Positions 33,532 to 45,101 of a stretch of DNA of 64,000 nt are shown one piece after another; the first letter of the stretch is position 1; every line of letters begins with the position of its first letter. Source of the stretch: Pictodentalium vernedei. Its lineage: Eukaryota; Mollusca; Scaphopoda; Dentaliida; Dentaliidae. The DNA lies in contig CM062292.1 of assembly GCA_031216915.1 (NCBI GenBank), positions 5,080,457 through 5,144,456 on the forward strand, in the 5' to 3' direction. The notes beneath the pieces were generated by a model that was given only the letters and a program-made list of their open reading frames with translations, searched no databases and was not told the DNA's origin. A program made the translations under genes and the position numbers.

Positions 33532-35335
33532 CTTTTGAACCGATTGGTCGATTTTAACCAAACTTGGTTTGTGATATTATTAGGCTATAGGTACTTGATT
33601 CATGCATAAAAAAAAAATTTCTGTGTCCGAATGGGAATCCCAGGAGCTAAAAATAGAAATATTTTCAAACTCCCAATGTTTTCCCAAACCCCATGGAACA
33701 GAGAACTGTTATTTGGTATGAAGCATTCTTAGGACCCATAGAACTGAGTGGTAAAAACAAATTGCCATGGGTTGTGTCAGAGTGTTCTGTAGTGGGGGGA
33801 GGGGGGGGGGGGGGAGGGAGTTGTAGAAAAAATGCTGAGACAGCATATTTGCAAAAATTTAAAAATAATTTTTTTTTAAAATTATTCTCCAGAACCAATG
33901 ATCAGAATCTTTTGATATTTGGTATACAGCATTTCTAGGGTGGTCAAATATAAGTTTGTTAAAGTGAAACCCCCTGGTTAATATTTGGGCTGAATATGAT
34001 GATGAAATTTCGTTAAAATCTTCTTCAGATCCACCAGTCAGAATCCTTTCATATTTGGTATACAGCATCTCTAGGGAGGTCAGATTTAAGTTTGTTCAAA
34101 TTGGGTCCCTGGATTGATATTTGGGCCCCAATGGCAACCAGAATTTTAATTTAGTGCAATAGGAGGAAATTTCTTTAAAAATCTTCTTCTTCAGATACAC
34201 AAGTCAGAATCCATATTTGGTATACAACGTCTCTATGGGGTTGAGATTTCAGTTTGTTCAATTTGAGTGCCTGGGTTGATATTTTGGCTCTCTACGGGAA
34301 CACAAATTTTAACTTAGTGCAATATGAGGAAATTTCTTTAAAAATCTTATTCAGATCCACCAGTCAGAATCCTTTCATATTTGGTATACAACATCTTTAG
34401 GTGGGAGGGGGAGGGGGGGATTGTGTAAAATTCAAGTTTGTTCAAATTGGGCCCCTGGGCTCATATTTGGGTTCCCTAAGGTAGCCTGAATTTTTACATA
34501 GTGCAATATGAGGAAATTTCGTTGAAAATCTTCTTCTCCAGATCCACCAATCCGAATGGTTTCATATTTGGTATACAACATCTCTATGGGGATCAGGTTC
34601 AAGTCTGTTCAAATTGAGAGACAGGGTTAATATTTGGTCTCCGTATGGGAGCCCAAATTTTAATTTGGTGCAATATGAGGGAATTTCTTGAAAATTAACT
34701 CTTCAGATTCACCAGTCAGAATGCTTTCATATTTGGTATACAACATCTCTAGGGGGGTGTCAGATGCAAGTTTGTTCAAATTGGGTCAAATTTTAACTTA
34801 ATGCAATATAAGGAAATTTCTTAAAAAATCTTATTCAGATCCACCAGTCAGCCTTTCATATTTGGTATACAACATCTCTAGTCCACTACTTAGAACTCTC
34901 AGTCTGATTTTAACAAAATTTGATATGCAGCATAAGTGGGAAACAGATATTTGATTTGTATGAAAAAAAAAATGAACCCTAACTATTATGGGAGTCAAGT
35001 GTGTGCTAAAAACAGAAAGATAATTCAAAGGTAATTTTGTAAGGAGCCATGTAGCTGAAGAATTACAAAATGTTTATTAAGTACCCTCTAGAGGTGTGTA
35101 ACTAAGATTAATCCACATAAGTTGTATATCAAGGGACTCCATAGTGGAGCTCCACTTTTTACGTTATGATTAACTGAAGAAAAGGCATGATGCTTGGACT
35201 ATTTTAGTCACCACTGAAGGGCTCAAGGATTGACAATGGGTCCATTGGAGATTGATTGCTCAATGTAGATTCATTCGTGACTTCGGTTTATATGGGGTTC
35301 TGTTCAAGGTGAGCACTTCAGGCCACGTGGGGCCT
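33532..35335 (+). repeat. Pearl-like repeat, right half, ~165-bp units
   Basis: It continues the repeat cut at 19634. Units carry AAATCTTCTTCAGATCCACC, AGTCAGAATCCTTTCATATT and TGGTATACAACATCTCTA, at roughly 34010, 34190, 34345, 34535, 34710 and 34840. The tail AGGTGAGCACTTCAGGCCAC-GTGGGGCCTC near 35305-35335 is the terminus also seen at 62225 (AGGTGAGCG...GGGGCCTCTTG). A G-run sits at 33796-33820. No gene; the open frames are repeat shadows. Confidence 0.7.
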
Positions 35336-35384
35336 CATGTTTGTTTATTTTTTTTTTTTTTTGTAATTATTTTTTTTCCAACAA

Positions 35385-35660
35385 CAATTCATTTTCTTGG
35401 TTTGTTTTATGTTTTAGGCCTCATAATCTACAGAATGGCATGGGGTGGTCATGTATTTATAAAAAGCATTGCAAAACCTTGTTGCACTCAAGGGCCAAAT
35501 TTATCAATTTTATTAACTTTTGTAAAATATCAGACATAAACCATTTTTTTTTTTTTTTTTTCTCAAGTTTGCATTGGCTATACAAAGAGAGCATGTGGCA
35601 ACCAAGAGAACCATGCAGACAGGCCTGAGAAACAGATTTTTAACTTTTTTAGGCATAACT
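35385..35660 (+). repeat. Dispersed repeat, + copy (inverted copy at 46010-46335)
   Basis: Segments TTTTAGGCCTCATAATCTAC, AGAATGGCATGGGG, AGCATTGCAAAACCTTG, AAATATCAGACATAAACCAT and AGGCCTGAGAAACAGATTTT all recur in reverse complement at 46010-46335. Nature unknown; two T-runs (35348-35363, 35545-35561) suggest it was not recently transposed. The same features do not give a coding frame. Confidence 0.6.
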
Positions 35661-35707
35661 GTTTTTTTTATGTGAATTACAATGTTGTAATTTGTGGAGG
35701 ATGCATA

Positions 35708-35897
35708 CAGTACAGTCACTGTGGATCGGTCGTAATCCACACATGGGCAGTCATGTCCACGCATCTGTTTACCAGGTGCTTCATTAATTAAATTTTTGAT
35801 GATAATTCCTGTAATTAGTGTTTGGAATCTAATATTATTGCATCTGTGGAAATATTGCCCACGTGTGGAAAGTGACCAGTCCACGGCAACTGTACTG
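35708..35897. mobile_element. TA-flanked MITE, CAGTACAGT termini, 190 bp
   Basis: CAGTACAGTCACTGTGGATC at the left and the imperfect complement (CAGTCCACGGCAACTGTACTG) at the right, both flanked by TA (35706-35707, 35898-35899). It ends 8 bp before the next MITE begins. No coding capacity. Confidence 0.7.
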
Positions 35898-35905
35898 TAG
35901 TAATA

Positions 35906-36334
35906 CAGTGGAGCCCACTTAATTGGATATCTCTTAATTGTATATCCCTGTTAATTGAATATAATTTTCAAACAAAAAAACATTTACCATACCTTCAGTA
36001 CAAATTTGATCTGTTAATTGCGTATGGGTTGTAGAGTAAACTCCTGTTAACTGTATATAAACTTTTATAATATGTCGAAAAAATTACTTTGACACGCACC
36101 AAATTCCCCTTATTTATCAACCTTTTTGGCCTCACTACATCCAATACCGGAATTTATTCTATTATATCTTGTTTGACAGAGCTCTAAGAGCTCTGTCAAA
36201 CAAGATATAATAGAATAAATGCTCAGTTTACCTCCAGAACACAGGAAACTGACCAAATCCTGTTAATTGTATACTCCTGTTAATTGAATAATTTTCACTG
36301 GCAAAATGGATATTCAATTAAGAGGATTCTTCTG
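35906..36334. mobile_element. TA-flanked MITE, CAGTGGAGCCC termini (pogo/Tigger-like)
   Basis: The left end CAGTGGAGCCCACTTAATTG pairs imperfectly with the right end (CAATTAAGAGGATTCTTCTG), and TA flanks both. The interior has many TTAATTG units and a 67-bp perfect-looking palindrome at 36153-36219 centred on AGAGCTCTAAGAGCTCT. Right-end fragments of this family recur at 41152-41297 and 42058-42203. Confidence 0.72.
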
Positions 36335-36429
36335 TATCAATGTAAACTTATTGCATAATGCTCTTTATTTCTGGAAACATATTCTTTCTTATTTATCATT
36401 ACAAAAGACATACATTTTTTTTTATACAG

Positions 36430-36572
36430 ACTCCTGTTCGAGACTTCGCCACAACAAACAGTTTGTCTGTTCATGATTGGCCAATTGATGTTGATCCGAA
36501 GAAGTACGATGTTGGTGTGCTTGCATCATTTGGATATTTAATTCCAGCTAAGATAATCAACATGTTTCCATA
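36430..36572 (+). CDS. MTFMT: Methionyl-tRNA formyltransferase, mitochondrial: internal exon
   Basis: A 143-nt exon between an acceptor with a T-rich tract (TTTTTTTATACAG) and donor GTAAGT at 36573. It reads TPVRDFATTNSLSVHDWPID then DVDPKKYDVGVLASFGYLIP and AKIINMFP. This matches the formyltransferase fold segment before the active site: the YDVGVxASFG block and the IL-FP end are typical of MTFMT (human: EYDVGVVASFGRL). The exon begins in phase 0 and ends in phase 2 (TA of a tyrosine codon), which the exon at 54806 completes with T. Confidence 0.92.
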
Positions 36573-36689
36573 GTAAGTCCCTTTAAACTAGGGCTGGTCG
36601 ATGCATCAAAAATTGATTTGATTTGAAATAGATTCGATTTCAATCATGCCAATTCAAAATTTTTTAAATCGTTGAGATGTGATCAAAAT

Positions 36690-37553
36690 CCTGCAACCCT
36701 TTATCCTTCAACTTGAAAATTTCTCCAACCCCTTTGGCATTCGATAACTTGAAAAATGTTACTTGGATTGTCAAGTTACTTTATATTTGTGTTCAGGTTA
36801 TTGATGTGCCAAGCTGTATAGTTTTTGGTGTAAATCTGATAATTTAATCCTGAGATATCAACCCTTTATCCTACAAATTGAAAATTTCTCCAATCCCTTT
36901 GGCATTCGATAACTTGAAAAATATTGCTTGGATTGTCAAGTTACTTTATATTTGTGTTATGGTTACTGATGTGCCGAGCTTATAGTTTTTGGTGTAAGTC
37001 AGATAATTTGATCATGAGATATTAACCCTTTATCCTTCAAATTGAAAATTCCTCCAATCCCTTTGGCATTCGATAACTTGAAAAATATTGCTTGGATTGT
37101 CTAGTTACTTTACATTTCTGTTCAGGTTACTGATGTGCCGAGCTGTATAGCTTTTGGTGTAAATCTGATGATTTGATCCCGAGATATTAACCCTTTATCC
37201 TTCAAATTGAAAATTCCTCCAAACCCTTTGGCATTCGATAGCTTGAAAAATATTACTTGGATTGTCAAGTTACTTTATATTTGTGTTCAGGTTACTGATG
37301 TGCCGAGCTGTATAGTTTGTGGTGTAAATCTGTTATTTTGATCCTGAGATAATAACACTTTATCCTTCAAATTGAAAATTCCTCCAATCCTTTTGGCATT
37401 GAATAACTTGAAAAATCTTGCTTGGATTATCAAGTTACTTTATATTTGTGTTCAGGTTACTGATGTGCCAAGCTGTATAGTTTTTGGTGTAAATCTGATA
37501 ATTTAATCCTGAGATATTAACCCTTTATCCTTCAAATTGAAAATTCCTCCAAT
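36690..37553 (+). repeat. ~168-bp tandem array, first block
   Basis: Repeating units contain GGCATTCGATAACTTGAAAA, GCTTGGATTGTCAAGTTAC, TTTGTGTTCAGGTTACTGAT, GTGCCGAGCTGTATAG and AACCCTTTATCCTTCAAATT. Units start near 36730, 36900, 37065, 37230 and 37395. The array continues at 38566 after an insertion. Units are very similar, suggesting recent amplification or homogenisation. Confidence 0.88.
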
Positions 37554-37561
37554 CCCTTTCG

Positions 37562-38557
37562 TAAGGCATCTACGTTTACACGTGTAAATGTGAACGTTTC
37601 GTTTATGGGCATTAAACGTTTACAGTTCTGGTAAACGTGTACACGGAATGAAGTTTTAATATAGTAATTTCAAAATTGCAGATTAATGCAGAAAGTCAAA
37701 GAAACAAAACAAAAAATTTCTAACTTTGCAATGCAATATTTTGGTAATGCTTCAGAAAAACTGTGTACTGTATCCGACTGGCGCCGCCACCACAGTAACC
37801 GAACGAAATCATCTTCAGATCATGTGATATCATATGTGACACAGTCACGTGAGCCGCATGACACGTGCTTATCTTTGGTGTTTCCTTCGAAACATGTGTG
37901 GGATGTTTTAGTTTATTCGGATTTACATGTATATTCCCAAAGTGATACACAATTGTTCTCGATAATTTCGTTCACCTGACATGGATTATTAATTTATTAT
38001 TCACACATGGGATGATCTTAGGATCGATTTATGGAGTTTGACAGACAGACTGGCACTTGCGGTGTTTGAAAATTTGGATTTCCCTGCATGGTTTGTAGAC
38101 TTTGTTTATTTTTGCGACATTGCATTCCACTCTCAAGTCCTTTATTGTCACTATTGTGTGCCATGGCAAATCGCTCCAACATTACTGTTTGAAAAAACAC
38201 AAGGAATTTCACACCGAACCCACCAGAATGAGCTCAGAGACCCCTATAAATTTCAAAATTTACCTGGGGGAGAATCGCCCAGACCCCCCCTTCCCCCCAA
38301 TAGACCGAGCGACTTTGCCTTCGGCATCTGTATGCTGTGATTGTTCATCAATGTCGTTTTGAGACGAACTTTAAATCGGCTGTCTCAATAACATAAATTG
38401 TATGCCCTGTACGCAAAGATATGATGAACTTACTGTGTATTATTACACACTTCTATCAAATATTGACTACTTGCATTGTTAGTACGTGTAAACGTTTCCG
38501 TTTCGTTTACAGACAGTCGTTTAAACGTTTACAATTTTGTCTAAACGTGAAGCCTTA
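37562..38557. mobile_element. hAT-like non-autonomous transposon, 996 bp
   Basis: It interrupts the tandem array. Flanks are a perfect 8-bp duplication CCCTTTCG (37554-37561 and 38558-38565), and the ends are inverted (TAAGGCATCTACGTTTA at the left, complement of TAAGGCTTCACGTTTA at the right). Several copies of ACGTTTAC/GTAAACG lie within 100 bp of each end, like the subterminal transposase-binding motifs of hAT elements. No transposase frame is present; the longest frames are short and unlike known proteins. Confidence 0.82.
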
Positions 38558-38565
38558 CCCTTTCG

Positions 38566-39890
38566 CATTCGATAACTTGAAAAATATTGCTTGGATTGTC
38601 AAGTTACTTTATAATTGTGTTCAGTTACTGATGTGCTGAGCTGTGTAGTTTTTGGTGTAAATCTGATAATTTGATCCGGAGATATTAACCCCCTTTATCC
38701 TTCAAATTGAAAATTCCTCCAATCCCTTTGGCATTCGATAACTTGAAAAATATTGCTTGGATTGTCAAGTTACTTCATATTTGTGTTCAGGTTACTAATG
38801 TGCCGAGCTGTATAGTTTTTGGTGTAAATCTGATGCTTTGATCCCGAGATATTAACCCTTTATCCTTCAAATTGAAAATTCCTCCAAACCCTTTGGCATT
38901 CGATAACTTGAAGAATATTGCTTGGATTGTCAAGTTACTTTATATTTGTGTTCAGGTTCCTGATGTGCCGAGCTGTATAGTTTTTGGTGTAAATCTGATA
39001 ATTTAATCCTGAGATATTAACCCTTTATCCTTCAAATTGAAAATTCCTCCAATCCCTTTCGCATTCGATAACTTGAAAAATATTGCTTGGATTATCAAGT
39101 TACTTTATAATTGTGTTCAGGTTACTGATGTGCTGAGCTGTATAGTTTTTGGTGTAAATCTGATAATTTGATCCTGAGATATTAACCCCCTTTATCCTTC
39201 AAATTGAAAATTCCTCCAATCCCTTTGGCATTCGATAACTTGAAAAATATTGCTTGGATTGTCTAGTTACTTTATATTTGTGTTCAGGTTACTGATGTGC
39301 CGAGCTGTATAGTTTTTGGTGTAAATCTGATAATTTGATCCCGAAATATTAACCCTTTATCCTTCAAATTGAAAATTCCTCCAATCCCTTTGGCATTCGA
39401 TAACTTGAAAAATATTACTTGGATTGTCAAGTTACTTTATATTTGTGTTCAAGTTACTGATGTGCCGAGCTGTATAGTTTTTGGTGTAAATCTGATTTTT
39501 TGATCCTGAGATATTAACCCTTTATCCTTCAAATTGAAAATTCCTCCTATCCTTTTGGCATTCAATAACTTGAAAAATGTTGCTTGGATTATCAAGTTAC
39601 TTTATATTTGTGTTCAGGTTACTGATGTGCCGAGCTGTATAGTTTTTGGTGTAAATCTGATAATTTAATCCTGAGATATTAACCCTTTATCCTTCAAATT
39701 GAAAATTCCTCCAATCCCTTTGGCATGAGATAACTCAAAAAATATCAATCCGATTTTCATGTTACTTTATATATTATTCAGGTTACTGATGTGCTGTGCT
39801 GTATAGTTTTTTATGTAAATCTGATAATTTGATCCAGAGACATTAACCCTTTATCCATCAAATTAGACTATCCTCCAGTCCATTTCTATA
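38566..39890 (+). repeat. ~168-bp tandem array, second block
   Basis: Continuation of the array at 36690 with about seven to eight further units (GGCATTCGATAACTTG near 38570, 38735, 38895, 39060, 39227, 39392 and 39560). The last unit, after 39720, is diverged and the array fades near 39880. No gene. Confidence 0.88.
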
Positions 39891-40274
39891 TGTAACCATA
39901 CCTTGTATGGTGTACATTATGTCAGCATCCGTGGTGGCCCTCCGTCATACAACTTTCTACTAATTGCGCGTATGGGTACACATCTGACGACTTCATCTGC
40001 CTATTTTTAACAAAGTGTCAGGCTATTTCAGGTCAAGTTAGATCTGTGTTGGTCAATTTGCTGCCACTATGTTAGATAAAGAGTTAAATTGACTCAATTC
40101 TTTTCATGTGAACCCTAGCAGAGGTGCAGTGAAAATCTACATGGATTCTTGCTGGTTTTGTTTCGTGAATCTTGGTGTGAATCGATTATCAGATTCTCGT
40201 CGAAATGTAAACCCTGCAATGAATCCAGCTGAATTTTTTGTATTTCTGTTAATTTTTTTACCTGCGTTGACAGC

Positions 40275-41033
40275 GGCAGAGCAGGTCTAGTAACCGCTCA
40301 ACTCAGTCCGTCAGTCTGTCTGTCAGTCCATCCGTCCGAAACACTTTTTCTGTCAAAGTTTTCTTGGCTTCTATGAAAGGGAATCATTTTATATTTGGTC
40401 TGCTGCTTCATAATGATGAGTTGTATCGTGTAAGCAATTTTCAGATCTGCCATGCAGCCACTTCCTGTTTGCCGATACTTTGAAATTTTACTGTACCCAC
40501 TGAACATTGAAATTTTCCATCAGGTTTTCTCAGCTTCTATGCAAGGGATTGATTTTATATTTGGTCTGCTGCTTCATAATGATGAGTTGTATCGTGTAAG
40601 TAATTTTCAGATCTGCCGTGCAGCCACTTCCTGTTTGCCGATACTTTGAAATTTTACTGTACCCACTGAACATTGAAATTTTTCGTCAAACTTTTCTCGG
40701 GCTTCTATGCAAGGGATTGATTTTATATTTGGTCTGCTGCTTCATAATGATGAGTTGTATCGTGTAAGCAATTTTCAGATCTGCCGTGCAGCCACTTCCT
40801 GTTTGCCTATACTTTGAAATTTTACTGTACCCACTGAACATTGAAATTTTTCGTCAAACTTTTCTCGGCTTCTATGCAAGGGATTGATTTCATATTTCAT
40901 CTGGAGCCTGATAATGATCAGTTGTATCGTTATGCAATTTTCAGATCTGCCGTGCAGCCACTTCCTGTTTGCCGATTCAATTGTATGCAGCGACGCAGGT
41001 CCAGACCCGGTATTGGTCTAGGCTTGTTTCAGT
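40275..41033 (+). repeat. Pearl-like element with ~165-bp units
   Basis: The head GCGGCAGAGCAGGTCTAGTA is followed by CAGTCCGTCAGTCTGTCTG. Four units (GCTTCTATG markers at about 40367, 40532, 40701 and 40868) carry TTTTCAGATCTGCCGTGCAG and CCACTTCCTGTTTGCC. The tail is CGACGCAGGTCCAGACCCGG. A shorter member lies at 56607-57067. Non-coding. Confidence 0.75.
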
Positions 41034-41151
41034 AAATATCTCTATGAATTATTATCTAAATAATACACAAGTTCTTCTTTCTACAGACATGATTCTTTTC
41101 CAAGTTATGAATGAATAGTTCATTGTTTTTATTCTTGATTATCTCTCTATG

Positions 41152-41297
41152 AGCTCTGTCAAACAAGGTATAATAGAATAAATGCGCAGTTTACCTCCAG
41201 AACACAGGAAACTAACCAAATCCCTGGTAATTGTACACTCCTGTTAATTGAATAATTTTCAGTGGCAAAATGGATATTCAATTAAGAGGATTCTACT
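41152..41297. repeat. Right-end fragment of the CAGTGGAGCCC MITE
   Basis: From GAGCTCTGTCAAACAAGGTA to GAGGATTCTACTG it matches 36185-36334, followed by TA. No matching left end was found nearby. The following 41298-41710 shows no gene. Confidence 0.65.
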
Positions 41298-41712
41298 GTA
41301 CTACTAGTTGAAACACTCAAGAGTCTGAAATTATTGACAAAACGAATTCACTGTCATACTGTACTCGCAGCAGGCACCATAACTGCTGTGGTACCACTGA
41401 CCCTCCATCAGGCCTATACGTGATGACTATGCCCAACTCACGGATTGTAAAACCTCTAATATGTACGTAAAGCACCCAGAAACAGTGACAGCCTACTAGA
41501 TCATCATTCTGCTGTAACACACTATTGAGAGATAAGCCACCTATTACAGGTACAGAGGCATATTAATACACAATACCCACATTAACTGCACGCACAAAAC
41601 ACTCTCGCGACACGCTATGTTTCACTGGTCAGTCGCATAAAACTTGATGCTATGCAAACAAGTTATCATCAATCATACACTACCTTCACCCAGCGTAAAT
41701 CATTCTGTTATA

Positions 41713-41969
41713 CAGTACTTGGAGAGTGTATTATCACTAAATCACCCGCAGAGTGGAGAATCCACCCAAGCAATAATTGCAAATTTGTTGCAAAGCATAA
41801 CGAGCATAAGCAAAGTTTCAGCCAATGGACCTCCAGGTTAAACCCGGAGGTCCATTGACTGAAACATTGCTTGTGTTTTTTGTCGATATGTACAAAATTT
41901 GAAAGTTATAACATGGGTGATAACTCCACTCCGTGGGTGATTTAGTTACACTGCACTCTCCACGTACTG
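41713..41969. mobile_element. TA-flanked palindromic MITE, CAGTACTTGGAGAGTG termini
   Basis: 257 bp between TA dinucleotides. Its inverted termini are CAGTACTTGGAGAGTG and CACTCTCCACGTACTG, and the centre is an almost perfect hairpin (AATGGACCTCC...GGAGGTCCATT). The copy at 55504-55760 is also 257 bp and lies in the opposite orientation. No coding capacity. Confidence 0.85.
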
Positions 41970-42057
41970 TATCTACCTGTTACTGGTCCTAACCCTTCAC
42001 ATGGCAAACCTGTAGCCCTACAATACACTGTGCTATTTCAGATATCTGACAAATATC

Positions 42058-42203
42058 ATCATGCAAGATATAATAGAATAAATGCTAAGTTTATCTCTAG
42101 AATACAGGAAAGTTTGACAATCCCTGTTAATTGAATACTCCTGTTAATTGAATAATTTTCATTGGCAAATTAAAGTGGTTATTCAATTAACAGGGTTTCA
42201 CTG
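42058..42203. repeat. Right-end fragment of the CAGTGGAGCCC MITE
   Basis: Matches the end of the element at 35906, from CAAGATATAATAGAATAAAT to CAGGGTTTCACTG and then TA. A left end of the same family (CAGTGGAGCCCACTAAATTG) begins near 42272 in the next segment. Confidence 0.65.
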
Positions 42204-42309
42204 TACTGACAATGCCCAGATTTTGCAGCTTCACAGGCCTCTATGTCCCCTGTACTTGTAGTACAGTTAGTACAGTGGAGCCCACTAAATTGTATGTCTT
42301 AAATGAATA

Positions 42310-42604
42310 CAGTTAAAACTAGAAGTCCTGTCATGAACTGTGTGCTTATCTAGGCTTAATTGCGTGTAGGAATTGCGTGCAATTGACATATCGAATGGCA
42401 TCCAAAGCATGGCAGGTTCTCCTGATTACTCATAGCAAACACAGGTAGTGTTTCTGCCAATTGACCTCCGGATTACCCGGAGGTCCATTGGCTGAAACAT
42501 TGGTGGTGCACAGGCCATATGTACAGAATTTGATAGCCTTACTATGGTCGCAGATCGACGTGCTATTTGTGCGCATTTCATGACAGGACTTTTAGTTTTA
42601 ACTG
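42310..42604. mobile_element. TA-flanked palindromic MITE, CAGTTAAAACTA termini
   Basis: 295 bp, TA at both sides (42308-42309, 42605-42606). The termini CAGTTAAAACTAGAAGTCCT and its complement are long and near-perfect. Its centre (TTGACCTCCGG...CCGGAGGTCCATTGG) is shared with the 257-bp MITE at 41713 although the termini differ. It inserted into a copy of the CAGTGGAGCCC MITE starting near 42272. Confidence 0.82.
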
Positions 42605-42616
42605 TAGTCCTATTAA

Positions 42617-42859
42617 CTGGTTGAGTGCTGAATTATTGCTTACCTTAATACCACCAAAGTGACATGATTTGCAAATATGGTGCTTAGTGTTCAGAAATAT
42701 TTAACTGTTGAAGTTTACTGGAGAATGCCTGTAGGCATTCTCCAGTAAACTGCAACTGTTTAATATTTCTGAACACTATGCATGTAGATGAGTCTAAGTT
42801 ATCTGCAAGAGATCAGTTAAAAGATAAAGCCACTATAGTGGCTTCCAGCACTCAACCAG
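42617..42859. mobile_element. TTAA-flanked palindromic MITE, CTGGTTGAGTGCTG termini
   Basis: 243 bp between TTAA (42613-42616) and TTAA (42860-42863). The termini CTGGTTGAGTGCTG and CAGCACTCAACCAG are perfect complements, with a strong central hairpin (GGAGAATGCCTGTAGGCATTC). The TTAA target suggests piggyBac-type mobilisation. No gene. Confidence 0.8.
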
Positions 42860-43122
42860 TTAATTGTAATGTACATAACTTATGAATACCAAACCATTTA
42901 CAATACCTTCATTACAAAGTTGATCTTTTCAGCCTCAGTGATTCCCAGTACATGTATATAAGCATTTAAGCTACTATGTCTTATTTGACTGGGCTCTCTG
43001 AACTCAGTCAAATAACATATGATAGAATCAATACTTGGTTTATCACTAAAATGCAGGAAAATGAGCACTGTCCTCTTAATTTAATAATCATGTTAACCCT
43101 ATAAATAGCCTGGAAATAAAGA

Positions 43123-43551
43123 CAGGGCCAGGGAGTGGGTGGAGACTAGGGTAGTAACCCCAGGATCCAAAACTTTGATGGGCCCAGGCTTGGCCTTGGA
43201 GTCTAGGATTCTTGGGTCAGGTCTGGCCCCCACCCCCCCCCCCCCCCCCCCCCCCCAAAGATATGACTCTTCTGCCATGCCTGGGCCCTCTGATTCCCCG
43301 AGCGAGAACCAGCGTGGTAAGTTGCCCGTCATGTTGGAATACTAGTTGCCACTCATGTAAAGAAGGAATGGGAGTACCCTGTGGAGATCCTCAATCTGTT
43401 AATAGACTGTTAGGTCACTGGATACCAAATTAGCCCACTCCCCGCAATCAGCGCTCGTGCCTTTGGCATCTGTATTAGTATCTTGACTCTTTTGAAAGGG
43501 GGTCCATCACAGAATTAACCCTGAGGTCTGAATGTCCTCTCCCTGGCCCTG
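43123..43551. mobile_element. Possible hAT-like MITE, CAGGGCCAGGGAG termini
   Basis: CAGGGCCAGGGAG at the left and CTCCCTGGCCCTG at the right are perfect complements. Adjacent 8-bp flanks (AATAAAGA and ACTGAAGA) match at six of eight positions, consistent with an old 8-bp duplication. It contains a C-run at 43227-43256 and no real coding frame; short proline-rich frames come from that run. Confidence 0.6.
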
Positions 43552-43580
43552 ACTGAAGAGCTTACATCGTAAGCTGTTAA

Positions 43581-43817
43581 TCCTTTACCCAACGTAACAC
43601 TCAAAACCGGCCATCGCTATTCTTAAAAATCGCTAATTAATTTTCATTATTTTTTCATTTTTTGTCTCAAAAACATAGGTTATGGCCCCTCACTGGAACA
43701 AAATCATTAAAATGAGTGGTCATAACTTATGTTTTTGAGACAAAAAAATGAAAAAAAAATTGTTATTCAAGAATTTTTTTTTGCAAGTGTCGTCTGCTTT
43801 TCATGTTAGGTAAAGGG
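43581..43817. mobile_element. TTAA-flanked MITE, CCTTTACCCAAC termini (piggyBac-like)
   Basis: 237 bp between TTAA at 43577-43580 and at 43818-43821. Left TCCTTTACCCAACG and right GGTAAAGGG. The inner part is a hairpin (AAAACATAGGTTATGGCCCC / GTCATAACTTATGTTTTTG). A diverged member of the family at 43996 and 62300. Confidence 0.72.
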
Positions 43818-43995
43818 TTAACAGCTTGCGCTGTATAACATGGTGGTAAGCTATAGGAAAAAAGTGTGGTAATGCTTTTCCACTTTCCCTCTTTTTACTG
43901 TGCAAGTCATGTTGTTTATGTCTTGACAAAACTTCCGTCAAAAGAAATAGCAGCAACTAATGCATGGTCTCGCTTTGGCATGGAAATTCTGTTAA

Positions 43996-44236
43996 CCCTT
44001 TACCCAACGAATCAGCCGCATCTGCCCGCGTAATATGCAAATTCAGTAGTTGAAAAAATATTATTTTTCAACAGATTTCAACAAAACCATATCATGTGAC
44101 CCCTTGTTGGAACGAGCTTGTCGAGCTCGTTCCAACGAGGGGTCCCATGATAATGTTTTGTTGAAATGTTTTGAAAAATTTGAAAAAGTTATATTTAAAA
44201 TAATAAATTTTGATATCGTCTGTGTTGGGTAAAGGG
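43996..44236. mobile_element. TTAA-flanked MITE, CCCTTTACCCAAC termini (piggyBac-like)
   Basis: 241 bp between TTAA at 43992-43995 and 44237-44240, with inverted ends CCCTTTACCCAAC/GTTGGGTAAAGGG. The centre is a perfect hairpin around GGAACGAGCTTGTCGAGCTC. Same family and near-same length as 62300-62541, in opposite orientation. piggyBac elements use TTAA targets and start CCC(T/C), which fits; no transposase present. Confidence 0.85.
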
Positions 44237-45101
44237 TTAAGATGTAAACGGTATGTAATATGCAACCTTTGAGTCAAGTTTGTTTCGAATGATTGTCATA
44301 TCTGACTGGCAGAACATGCGGGATTAGGAAGTTAGTTTATGCTGTGTTTTATCGTAATCTGTAGCGCATTGACGCATTTTACAATTGACGTAACCCAAAT
44401 GTATCCTTGAACAATCGTTCAAGTGTTATTTCCAGACCTGTTTACCCAATGCATAGGAGATTTAATTTTTTTGCAAAATTCGAAAAAAAACAAAATTAAA
44501 ACTCAACCATATCATCTGACACCACCCTGTCCCCCTCCCTCTTCACCTTCCCCCCACCATCATTGCAACAAGCTTGTTCCAATGAGAGGTCTCATGATGT
44601 GTTGTGTTGGGTGTTTTTTTAATATAAAAATAATTTTTTTCAATTGCTCCCTTTGTAAATTACGTAGGCATGTATGGCCCAATTCGTTTGGTAATGGGTT
44701 AACTGAATATTTTTTCACAGCGCGATGGACTATTCTGTTAACAGTGTTCACTATAAGCTGTTTAATATATTATGTTCCAATAAGACTAAAATACTCCTCC
44801 TCTGATTGGACGAGAGCTTGCTTAGTATATTCTATGTTTACGGCTCAAGTGGCAAATTTTACCGTCTAATGTCATGACGCGAAATATTTGAAATGACATC
44901 GCCTGTTTCGTAATTGCTTAACCAGCAGAGTGACCAGCAAGCCTCTTCATTTTTCTGGATTTTCACTCGTGCAGCAGACGATGTTCATGATGAAGTGTTG
45001 TTTAAATTACAAACCGATTTACGATTTGAACTGAGATGGAATGAGTTTATCTGGTTTATTGATTATTTATCCAGTGCCGTCGGTGGATAGCCTACACAAA
45101 A

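Larger units (their letters stand above)
163..36429 (+). other. MTFMT intron of ~36.3 kb, filled with transposons
   Basis: Bounded by the GT donor at 163 and an AG acceptor at 36428-36429 preceded by a long T tract. It holds four DIRS copies (two nested pairs), pearl-like tandem elements, a palindromic array and several MITEs. No other host exon was recognised inside. All four DIRS copies lie in the sense orientation of the host gene. Intron status is inferred from exon phase continuity, not from transcript data. Confidence 0.75.

Noticed and set aside
43139-43433. Proline-rich open frames on both strands around a C-run
   Set aside because: They come from the homopolymer tract in the CAGGGCCAGG MITE and have no conservation.
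44423-44869. 148-codon open frame
   Set aside because: It overlaps decayed MITE sequence, has biased low-complexity composition and matches no family I know.
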